Made by a program: the position numbers and the translations under genes | From: Candidatus Woesearchaeota archaeon | GTDB taxonomy: Archaea; Nanobdellota; Nanobdellia; Woesearchaeales; JACPBV01 | Length of the DNA: 12,435 bases | Direction of reading: 5' to 3' | Assembly: GCA_019322475.1 (NCBI GenBank) | Contig: JAHWIN010000039.1 | Location: 1 to 12,435, forward strand | Shown here: positions 6,920 through 12,435 of the stretch, piece after piece | Numbering within the stretch: the stretch's first letter is position 1 | How the letters are laid out: each line of letters begins with the position of its first letter | The notes under the pieces: model-generated | The model's input: only the letters and a program-made list of their open reading frames with translations | What the model was told of the DNA's origin: nothing | The model's database searches: none

Positions 6920-8602
6920 ATGATCAGCTGCATGGAAGATTACGGAAGTAAAAAAAGCAGAAGCATCCTTATAAGCTTTGTAGGGATACCCCACCTTATA
7001 AGCTCGTTCCAGCCTGACAACGGCCTTGCCTCCCTTGCTGCCTCATTGATAAGCCAGGGACACGAAACACTGATCCTTGATTACGCTGTCCCTAAAACAG
7101 TAAAAAGGCTTTTTCCGGAAGACCTCAATGAAAAGATAACATCCCTGCTGGAAGGCATAGAACTAAAGAGGATGCAGGGAAAGGAGCCTGATAAGGAAGA
7201 GATAAGCAGGCTTAAGGCGCTGGAGAAAAAGATAGACGAACATATAGGCAAGCAGGCTTTAAAGGTCGCAGAAGAGATAAGCCTGAAGATACAGGAGATG
7301 CAGCCTGATTTTATAGCCTTCAAGCTTTTCATGGGGCAGCCCTTCCACTGCTCACTGCTGATAGCTGAAGCGATAAAAAAAGAAAACCCCGGATTATTGA
7401 TATTTGGAGGGGGCCCGCAGGTAGATGGTTTTATGGAAGACCTATTCTCTGAAACGTCTGCGTTTGATGCCCTTGCCTATGGTGAAGGCGAAAAGACGAT
7501 ACTGATGCTGGCAGACTATAGCTTAGGAAAAAGAAAGCTAAAAGATATCCCCAACCTAATCTTCAGGGACGATGGCAAGGTGACAAAGACACGTTTGGAA
7601 AGGATAGAAAGCCTGGACGAGCTTCCCTCTCCAGAATACAGCCCAAGCATATACCCTGCCATGGAAGGAGACCAAAAGATTAAGGCTTTTCTGATAGAAG
7701 ATAATAGGGGGTGCCCTTACTGCTGTAATTTCTGCTTACACCCGCTAAAGAGCGGAAAGAGATGGAGGATAAGGGCAGCAAAAGCTGTTGTTGATGAGAT
7801 AGAAAGCTCTGTAAAAAGAAACAGGATGAACCTTTTTAGGCTCATAGCTTCAAGCCCCTCACAAAAACTGAGGATAGAGATAGCAGATGAGCTTATAAGA
7901 AGAAAGCTAGATATAAGGTGGACCGGATTTGAAAGGGCATCCAGCCAGCCAAAAGAGTACTACCAGAAGCTGAAGGATTCCGGATGTGTCTCATTGTTCT
8001 TTGGCATAGAGTCCGGAAGCAGCTTCATACTTGATGAAGTGATGAACAAGCAGATAACAAAGGAGCAGGCAAGGAACTCGATAAGGCTCTGCAAAGAGGC
8101 AGGCATTTACGCCATTGTCGGCATAATCTTTCCTGCTCCCCTGGAGACCAGGGAAACAGAAAAAGAGACCGTTGAGTTTCTTCTTGAAGCAAGGCCTGAT
8201 TCTGTTGTGCCTACAGCGCCGCTACTCCAAACTGGAACCGAATGGGAAAAGAACAAGGAAAAGTACGGCTTTAAGCTCAAAGACCCCAAATCATTCAGTA
8301 AAACCATGATGAGTTATAAGATAAAGTTTTCAGCACCCTCCTATCTTTGGCTTCCCCTTCCATGGAGTATGGGCGGAAAAACATCAGAGGAGATAAACGA
8401 TAAATCAGGAGAGCTGGCCAATATCCTCATAAAAGAGGGCATCAATGTGGGAGTCCTAGATTATTCTGTATTATTAGCTTCGCATTTAGGCATAAAAATA
8501 GGGGATTTTGGGGATGTCTCCAGAAAGATGCTTGAAACAGGGGACTACGCCGGATTGGCAAGGATGATTGAAAAGATAAATTGCAAGATCAAAGACCTCT
8601 GA
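6920..8602 (+). CDS. Radical SAM enzyme with B12-binding-like N-terminal domain
   Basis: From the ATG at 6920 (AGGT seven bases upstream) the protein has 560 residues; the ATG at 6932 is also possible. The N-terminal part has the layout of B12-binding radical SAM enzymes: ILISFVGIPH..., QPDNGLASLAASLISQGHETLILDY, then FGGGPQVDGF and AYGEGE. The classic DxHxxG cobalamin-histidine motif is absent, so cobalamin binding is doubtful. A charged helical insert, probably coiled coil, spans about residues 60-128. The cluster motif is GCPYCCNFC at about 264-272, a CxxxCxxC motif (C265, C269, C272) with an extra cysteine. FFGIESGSS (about 360-368) is the usual SAM-contact region. Such enzymes do radical methylation, rearrangement or C-C bond chemistry; the substrate is unknown. 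The acyltransferase gene starts 30 bases downstream on the same strand, so the two are probably co-transcribed. Confidence 0.85.
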   Translation: MISCMEDYGSKKSRSILISFVGIPHLISSFQPDNGLASLAASLISQGHETLILDYAVPKTVKRLFPEDLNEKITSLLEGIELKRMQGKEPDKEEISRLKALEKKIDEHIGKQALKVAEEISLKIQEMQPDFIAFKLFMGQPFHCSLLIAEAIKKENPGLLIFGGGPQVDGFMEDLFSETSAFDALAYGEGEKTILMLADYSLGKRKLKDIPNLIFRDDGKVTKTRLERIESLDELPSPEYSPSIYPAMEGDQKIKAFLIEDNRGCPYCCNFCLHPLKSGKRWRIRAAKAVVDEIESSVKRNRMNLFRLIASSPSQKLRIEIADELIRRKLDIRWTGFERASSQPKEYYQKLKDSGCVSLFFGIESGSSFILDEVMNKQITKEQARNSIRLCKEAGIYAIVGIIFPAPLETRETEKETVEFLLEARPDSVVPTAPLLQTGTEWEKNKEKYGFKLKDPKSFSKTMMSYKIKFSAPSYLWLPLPWSMGGKTSEEINDKSGELANILIKEGINVGVLDYSVLLASHLGIKIGDFGDVSRKMLETGDYAGLARMIEKINCKIKDL

Positions 8603-8632
8603 TAACCCTTAAACAAAGCTAAGTTTTCCAAA

Positions 8633-9343
8633 ATGTATGCAAAGCGGATAAGTGATGAGAAGGTATCTTCCAAAAGGGAGAATATGGAAAGGTCATACAG
8701 GTTATGGATGGAAAAGATATGGGCCCTAAGGTTCGAAACATACTCTGGGATAAAAGCCATAGATCCCAAAGAGCACCCAAGCAAAAAGATAAAAGATGTT
8801 TATGATCTTCTCCCATCTACATATCACTTTATCATAGCAAAAGATGATATATTGGCAGGAGCGATAAGGATTGTAGGCCTGTCAAAGCATGGGCTGTCAA
8901 GTGATTGTATCTTCCCGTTAGGTCATTTTCTGGAAAAGCTCAAAAAGAGGCAGGAGGAACGCCTTCCTATTGCAGACAGCTCAAGGCTTGTAGTCAATCC
9001 TGGATCAAAGGGTATGAACATAGGAACATACCTTCTTTATACTGCACATAAATACGCCTTTGACAAGCTGGATGTCCAATTCATCTTTACTGCCGGAAAC
9101 CCTGATTATGGCGGTTTATCCCTTATAGGCTGTAAAAAAGCAGGGCAAAAGGTAAGATTCAAGGTAAAAAAAGACTCCAGCAGCAGGCTCCTCAAAGAAC
9201 ATTCGGCAGTGCCACTATATATGTTTAAAGATGACCTAAAAAAGCCAAAAGGCCTTATAGACCATTCAAAAAACTGCTACATAGCAAACAAAAATAAGGT
9301 CATTCCGCTGGAAGGAATGATGCGGGAGACAAGATTCTCTTGA
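8633..9343 (+). CDS. LuxI/FeeM-like GNAT-fold N-acyltransferase (putative acyl-amino-acid or signal synthase)
   Basis: This 236-residue protein has the layout of the autoinducer-synthase/FeeM branch of the acyltransferase superfamily: an aromatic-rich LRFETY at 32-37, then a conserved segment ending HFIIAKDDILAGAIRIVG (R79, in the position of the family G-x-x-R strand), then IADSSRLVVNPGSKG at 113-127. That last block resembles the family E-x-S-R block with Asp for Glu. A helix (IGTYLLYTAHKYAFDKL) and a final A-x-P-x-x-x-x-x-x-x-LIGCKKAG region resemble the usual end of the fold. Family members join an acyl chain from acyl-ACP or acyl-CoA to an amino group. Whether this one makes a signal, a lipid or modifies a protein is unknown. 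No ribosome site precedes 8633; ATG 8684 has GGGAG three bases upstream and is an alternative start. The 3' end overlaps the opposing V4R gene by 44 bp. An ordinary acetyltransferase is the main alternative. Confidence 0.6.
   Translation: MYAKRISDEKVSSKRENMERSYRLWMEKIWALRFETYSGIKAIDPKEHPSKKIKDVYDLLPSTYHFIIAKDDILAGAIRIVGLSKHGLSSDCIFPLGHFLEKLKKRQEERLPIADSSRLVVNPGSKGMNIGTYLLYTAHKYAFDKLDVQFIFTAGNPDYGGLSLIGCKKAGQKVRFKVKKDSSSRLLKEHSAVPLYMFKDDLKKPKGLIDHSKNCYIANKNKVIPLEGMMRETRFS
9300..9320. repeat. Inverted repeat inside the tail-to-tail gene overlap
   Basis: Arms TCATTCC (9300-9306) and GGAATGA (9314-9320) form a perfect 7-bp stem with a seven-base loop. The left arm contains the stop codon of the minus-strand V4R gene (TGA in antisense), and the whole repeat is inside the acyltransferase coding sequence. 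Both convergent transcripts would carry the same hairpin near their 3' ends. Confidence 0.5.
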
Positions 9344-10568
9344 ATATCTCAGGCTGGATTAAGCCTTTATTGGTGCCTTTTTCAGCAGAATTAACCTCAT
9401 AGTAACAGCAGTCATCTCCAGTTATCCTGCACCTTGTCTCATGGGCTTCGATTTCCCTGCCAGTTATGCCTTTTATCATGCCGGCAAGTATGCCTTTAAC
9501 ATAACTGCATGATGAGTTTTCCTGCCTGCCAAAAAGCTGGAGATACCTTTCTGAAAATAAGCTTCTCTCCTGTTTATATCCAAACCTGTTATTGGAAAAA
9601 TCTGCAGTATCTATAGCCACTAAGCCGTACCCTGTAATTTCTGTCTGCTGAACAAAAGATTCCAAAAACTTTAGCTTATCGAATCCAAAAGTCTCTACCT
9701 GAAATTTACAGCCATATTCTGTCTGGGCTTCTCCCAGCTCATAAAAAATTTCACGAGCCTCTTCCCCAAAAGCCTCATAGAGCAGATGACTGATCAAAGC
9801 AAATATCTCAACATTGCATATGAATCCGCAGATGCCCATAAGTATAAACCAGCCATTTTTGAAGTACATCTGCTCATGGGCAATGATCCTCCTAGAAAAT
9901 TCTGTCTGGCTAAGCTCCTGCTTATTATGATCATTATGATGCTGCCTGGCCCCTATTAATTTTTCGTATAAGCCATCGCAGATAAGATTCTCAGGGATCT
10001 GCTCCCTAACCAGCTTTTTTGACTTGTCAAAATCAATCTCTGGCTTTATCACGGTTATGCAACTGCCTTCATCCTTCACCCTGCAGCTTAATTCTACACT
10101 GACAATCCTTTTGCCCATGATTATTTCTGCTATCCCTGAATAGAACCCCCTCATGTAATGATCCACACTTTTTTTTTGAAACCCAAACAGCTTTACATAC
10201 TGCCTGCTGAATGGGCTGGAGGAATTTTCGATTATCATCTTCCTTTCTTCCAAGCTGTAATGTTTCAGCTTAAGGGAGCCGTAGCCGAATATCTCAGGAA
10301 CATTTAAGAAATTGTTAAAAGAGTTAAAATCTCTAGGCAGGCCTTTAGACCTAAGGTAATCTTCAAATAGGATTCTCCCCTGAAGATTACCTGCGCAATA
10401 AAATATATCTCCTGCCTTTTTTCCATACTTCTCTGTAAAATATCTCTGCAAAAGGATGAGGATATTGATGGGAAAGATAGTAACATCACGCCCAAGTATA
10501 GAGGATCGCCCATCCCCTATTATGATCCTATTTTCTATCATTGCTTTTTTAGTTGATAAAGTGAACAT
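9300..10568 (-). CDS. Tandem V4R-domain protein, putative hydrophobic small-molecule sensor
   Basis: From the ATG at 10568 the protein has 422 residues; an overlapping GTG at 10580 would add four. It holds two V4R-type (4-vinyl-reductase-like) units at about 11-178 and 230-392. Each has the family course: an N-terminal strand-helix start (ILILLQRYFTEKYG; EIFALISHLLYEAFG), a long GDIFYCAGNLQGR- or REIFYELGEAQTEYG-type helix, a central Y-x-x-LFG, a GxxxxI segment, and a terminal E-x-x-C-R----C motif (ELSCRVKDEGSC; ETRCRITGDDCC). V4R domains elsewhere bind hydrophobic ligands such as aromatics or hydrocarbons. No DNA-binding or kinase domain is attached, so output probably depends on partners. 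The ATG follows the KaiC-like stop by one base (TAGCATG), strong evidence for coupling and possibly a fixed ratio of the two proteins. The 3' end overlaps the opposing acyltransferase gene. Confidence 0.8.
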   Translation of the reverse strand: MFTLSTKKAMIENRIIIGDGRSSILGRDVTIFPINILILLQRYFTEKYGKKAGDIFYCAGNLQGRILFEDYLRSKGLPRDFNSFNNFLNVPEIFGYGSLKLKHYSLEERKMIIENSSSPFSRQYVKLFGFQKKSVDHYMRGFYSGIAEIIMGKRIVSVELSCRVKDEGSCITVIKPEIDFDKSKKLVREQIPENLICDGLYEKLIGARQHHNDHNKQELSQTEFSRRIIAHEQMYFKNGWFILMGICGFICNVEIFALISHLLYEAFGEEAREIFYELGEAQTEYGCKFQVETFGFDKLKFLESFVQQTEITGYGLVAIDTADFSNNRFGYKQERSLFSERYLQLFGRQENSSCSYVKGILAGMIKGITGREIEAHETRCRITGDDCCYYEVNSAEKGTNKGLIQPEIFKRILSPASFLPAE

Positions 10569-10569
10569 G

Positions 10570-11307
10570 CTATATATCACTCATCTTCTCTACACTGATG
10601 CCTGCCGAGCTTATCCTTAAGTTGGTGAATGCAGAAACATTTCTGGTATGCCTCATCTTCCTTACTATAAGCTGCCTTGAATGGGTTCCTCCCATGGTCA
10701 GGAACTTGATCCAGATTATGCCGTCGCATAGAAAAGGAGAGGCCTTTTCGCTGGCCAGCTTTCCCTCATCGTCGCCTTCTACTTCGGAGATCAGGAGCTT
10801 AGTGGCTCCTTTGATATCCCTAAGGGAGGATACGAGCTTAAAGATAAACTTTTTCTCCCTTTCCTCCTCGCTTAAGTGCCTGTCTCCATGCTCCTCCTCG
10901 ATAGACCTCTGGAAGCATAATGTAGTTAAAGAGTCTATAACTATCCTTTTTATCCCGTAATCCTTTACAGCCTTCCTTATGTCAGCCATGAATGTGTCGA
11001 AGAAAAGAGTCTCATCAGGGAATGACCTTATTATGAGCTTATTCCGGCCTGCCATCCTTTCTATGTCCCAGTCAAACCTTTCTGTTGTCTTTATCAGGTT
11101 CTCTCTAGGCTCTTCGTAAGAGATATAAAGGCCCGGCTCATCATACATCAAAGCCCCTTCGTATAAGAACTGGAGGCCGAAGATAGTCTTTCCTGTTGCA
11201 GGAGACCCTGAAAGCAGGATATTAGAGCCGCTTGGGATGCCACCCTCGACAAGCTCGTCAAAGCCTGGTATGCCTGTCTTTACCCTTTCCATCTTATTGC
11301 CTCTCAT
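10570..11307 (-). CDS. Single-domain KaiC-like RecA-fold ATPase
   Basis: The 245-residue protein has the hallmarks of archaeal stand-alone KaiC homologs: TGIPGFDELVEGGIPSG opening, Walker A GSPATGKT (34-41), catalytic paired glutamates in YEEP (65-66), Walker B RIVIDS (121-126) with D125, and the C-terminal RQLIVRKMRHTRN segment (211-223). It carries one RecA unit, against two in cyanobacterial clock KaiC, so a circadian role is not implied; archaeal homologs are thought to act as signalling ATPases. An insert rich in charge (HGDRHLSEEEREKKF) lies at about 140-154. The ATG at 11307 overlaps the upstream TGA by four bases (ATGA). The ATG at 11292 has GAGAGG seven bases upstream and is an alternative start. 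Coupling to the AbrB-like gene before and the V4R gene after suggests one complex or pathway. Confidence 0.92.
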   Translation of the reverse strand: MRGNKMERVKTGIPGFDELVEGGIPSGSNILLSGSPATGKTIFGLQFLYEGALMYDEPGLYISYEEPRENLIKTTERFDWDIERMAGRNKLIIRSFPDETLFFDTFMADIRKAVKDYGIKRIVIDSLTTLCFQRSIEEEHGDRHLSEEEREKKFIFKLVSSLRDIKGATKLLISEVEGDDEGKLASEKASPFLCDGIIWIKFLTMGGTHSRQLIVRKMRHTRNVSAFTNLRISSAGISVEKMSDI

Positions 11308-11600
11308 TTGTCTATCACAAAAAAAAGTATCACCTTATCTCCTATTATCCTGTACTGGCAGTCAACATTGCTGTTGAACCTTATCTGATTTCTTATGTCC
11401 CTGGGGACAAGCAGGTATTTTGTCTCCCCTCTCTTCCCTGTTGTCCTGACCCTTGTCTTTTCACAAGGCGTATTCTCTGAAAATATCCTGATGTTAGTGG
11501 CGTGGCCCTGAAGCAGCATATATTCAGAATAGTTCATCGACAGCTTTACTTCAACCTTGTTCTTCTCAGGCCTTATATTAGAGCCTACTAACGAAGCCAT
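11304..11600 (-). CDS. AbrB/SpoVT-like small protein, first gene of the KaiC-V4R operon
   Basis: This 98-residue protein has, in its C-terminal half, the swapped-hairpin pattern of AbrB-type proteins: a GKRGETKYLLVPRDIRNQI run (about 55-73), like the family strand-then-IPKEIR motif, followed by a V...(D)KVILFFV strand (about 79-95). The N-terminal half has a conserved LQGH-TNIRIFSE segment (about 30-42) not usual for AbrB, so it may be a variant family; DNA binding is likely but not certain. It is about 35% identical to the gene at 11697-11999. A TTTATATA box 24-31 bases upstream of its ATG, with no ribosome site, indicates a leaderless mRNA starting at or near the ATG. Its TGA overlaps the ATG of the KaiC-like gene by four bases. 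It may be an operon regulator or partner protein. Confidence 0.7.
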   Translation of the reverse strand: MASLVGSNIRPEKNKVEVKLSMNYSEYMLLQGHATNIRIFSENTPCEKTRVRTTGKRGETKYLLVPRDIRNQIRFNSNVDCQYRIIGDKVILFFVIDK

Positions 11601-11623
11601 AGTTGTTATTGGGGTGTTTATCC

Positions 11624-11631
11624 TATATAAA
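11624..11631 (-). promoter_or_regulatory. TATA box of the AbrB-like/KaiC/V4R operon
   Basis: The minus strand reads TTTATATA, the consensus archaeal TATA box, preceded by a purine-rich AGAAGAG that could serve as the TFB recognition element. Its centre is 27 bases upstream of the ATG at 11600, the expected distance to the transcription start, so the mRNA should begin at the start codon. The lack of a ribosome site there agrees. Confidence 0.7.
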
Positions 11632-11696
11632 CTCTTCTGAAGTTTTTTCTAAGTATTGGGTCCAAACGGTAAAAACCTCCCGGCAGCCTTCATGCA

Positions 11697-11999
11697 CTAC
11701 CCTCTCGCCTTGTCAGCAGCATATATCAGGATTACCTTTGAGCTGGTCTCCAGCTTCTGAAACCTTACCTTGTTCTTAAGGCTTATCCCTTTTCTCACAT
11801 CCATAGGTATCAAAAGATACCTCGTAGACTTTTCCTTCCCTCTTGATGAGATATCAAGATCGATGCCCGGAGCATCCTCTGAAAAGATATGCACATTCCT
11901 TACATGGCCTTTAAGCTGCAGTGACTCATCATAGTCGATAAGTGTCTCGTGCAGCATATTCCCGTTTTTTGCAACCTTTGACCCAATTATGTTACCCAT
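11697..11999 (-). CDS. AbrB/SpoVT-like small protein, paralog of the operon-leading gene
   Basis: This 100-residue protein aligns along its length with the 98-residue neighbour, about a third identical. Shared features are the N-terminal IGS, LKGH-RNVHIFSED segment (about 29-43), GK...STRYLLIPMDVRKGI (about 54-72) and a KVILIY strand with a DK end. The strand-IP-R pattern is AbrB-like; the shared H-NIxIFSE block is specific to this pair. The ATG at 11999 has an in-frame TAG just upstream, which fixes the N-terminal limit. It is separated from its paralog by about 96 bases holding that gene's TATA box, so it is probably transcribed alone or reads through. Heteromer formation with the paralog is possible. 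Confidence 0.7.
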   Translation of the reverse strand: MGNIIGSKVAKNGNMLHETLIDYDESLQLKGHVRNVHIFSEDAPGIDLDISSRGKEKSTRYLLIPMDVRKGISLKNKVRFQKLETSSKVILIYAADKARG

Positions 12000-12045
12000 C
12001 TTGCCCTATTTTATCCGTATTAGGAGTCTTATCCCTACTAAGCAT
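11992..12045 (-). CDS. Possible 17-aa upstream reading frame overlapping the AbrB-like start
   Basis: A short frame (MLSRDKTPNTDKIGQDG) starts at the ATG at 12045, with GGAGAGG ending three bases before it. It ends in TAA at 11992, after the downstream gene's ATG at 11999 and out of frame with it. The AbrB-like gene has no good ribosome site of its own, so ribosomes ending the short frame could re-initiate there. It may be a translational control element. It could also be chance: the spacing of the ribosome site is short. Confidence 0.3.
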   Translation of the reverse strand: MLSRDKTPNTDKIGQDG

Positions 12046-12077
12046 ATACCTCTCCGAGAAGGCAAAATATACGCTAG

Positions 12078-12085
12078 TATTTAAA
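12078..12085 (-). promoter_or_regulatory. TATA-like element upstream of the AbrB-like paralog
   Basis: The minus strand reads TTTAAATA, about 25-30 bases upstream of 12055, which would place the transcript start just before the GGAGAGG ribosome-site-like sequence. A second AT-rich candidate (TATATTTT, 12065-12072) lies closer. Which is used cannot be told from the sequence. Confidence 0.35.
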
Positions 12086-12128
12086 AATTCCCCTGCCCAG
12101 GCCCCCCGTAGAAACCCTAGGCGTCTGT

Positions 12129-12435
12129 GCCATGAATTCCATTAATGCTTAGAAAAACTTGTTTTTCTGATGGTTTAGAAAACCTTGTTTTCTAAAACCG
12201 CAGGCATTCATAGCATGGCCAGGACATCTTAACTTGCGAAGCAGGGTAAGAGGTTAGAAAAGCGAAGCTTTTCAAAGCGAGCTTACCATGTTCCTAAACA
12301 GAGTTTAGGGTTATCCCAGAGGCTAAGCCGAACGGGATACCAGAAATTCAAAAAAATTAGCAAATTGCCTAACCCTTACCCTAAAGGGTAGGGATTGTTC
12401 GGCAATTTGATAATTTTTAGGATCCTAAAAAATCC
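12129..12435. repeat. Hairpin island B: nested and serial inverted repeats to the window edge
   Basis: Perfect stems follow one another for 300 bases. GCCATG/CATGGC (12129-12134, 12214-12219) encloses AATGC/GCATT (12144-12148, 12204-12208), which encloses two hairpins: AGAAAAAC/GTTTTTCT (12151-12168) and TTTAGAAAAC/GTTTTCTAAA (12174-12196, loop CTT). Next come GGTAAG/CTTACC (12245-12250, 12282-12287) around GAAAAGC/GCTTTTC (12257-12273); CCTAAAC/GTTTAGG (12293-12309); TATCCC/GGGATA (12312-12317, 12334-12339) around GGC/GCC; and CAAATTGCC/GGCAATTTG (12361-12369, 12401-12409) around TACCCT/AGGGTA. The palindrome TTTTTAGGATCCTAAAAA ends it at 12414-12431. No protein frame is convincing. The nested, multibranch layout favours folded RNA or structured repeats over chance. 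The element continues past the window. Confidence 0.8.

Noticed and set aside
10598..10960. 120-codon plus-strand frame
   Set aside because: Antisense to the KaiC-like gene, which has intact Walker motifs.
10570..11307. Circadian clock KaiC
   Set aside because: Only one RecA unit is present and no KaiA or KaiB gene is nearby; single-unit homologs are common in archaea for other roles.
12129..12435. CRISPR array
   Set aside because: The repeats are palindromic hairpins of differing sequence; there are no constant direct repeats with regular unique spacers.

Overview
The window looks archaeal, most likely from a DPANN-type lineage (Woesearchaeota/Pacearchaeota-like). The evidence is a secreted glycoprotein with domains I associate with that group, a stand-alone KaiC-like ATPase, V4R and AbrB-like small proteins, TTTATATA-type TATA boxes (one spaced for a leaderless mRNA), GAGGTGA-type ribosome sites, and heavy AGG/AGA and ATA codon use. 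The lineage assignment is inference from protein style; no rRNA or tRNA gene is visible.

Layout. 1-1925 (minus): 5' part of a large secreted surface protein, running off the left edge. 1926-2298: leader region with one weak small reading frame and palindromes. 2299-5324 (minus): a signalling block of two tandem paralogous small proteins (putative winged-helix regulators), a 48-residue protein in the gap, and a soluble three-PAS histidine kinase. 5325-6030: about 700 bases without a convincing gene, half of it packed with perfect short hairpins. 6031-6735 (minus): SAM-dependent methyltransferase, divergent from 6920-9343 (plus), a radical SAM enzyme followed by a LuxI/FeeM-like N-acyltransferase. 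9300-11600 (minus): a tightly packed operon of AbrB-like protein, KaiC-like ATPase and tandem V4R protein, whose 3' end overlaps the acyltransferase tail-to-tail by 44 bp. 11697-11999 (minus): a second AbrB-like paralog, with a possible 17-codon upstream frame. 12129-12435: a second dense hairpin island running off the right edge.

How it may work together. The strongest functional idea is a small-molecule module: radical SAM enzyme, methyltransferase and FeeM/LuxI-like acyltransferase could make or tailor an acylated, hydrophobic compound. The convergent operon could sense it through the V4R protein (a fold known to bind hydrophobic ligands) and pass the signal through a KaiC-like ATPase and AbrB-like proteins. 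The kinase with its tandem winged-helix proteins is a second, separate signalling unit with no visible response regulator. This linkage is inferred from gene order and family knowledge. The two hairpin islands are seen directly in the sequence and are not explained by any gene.
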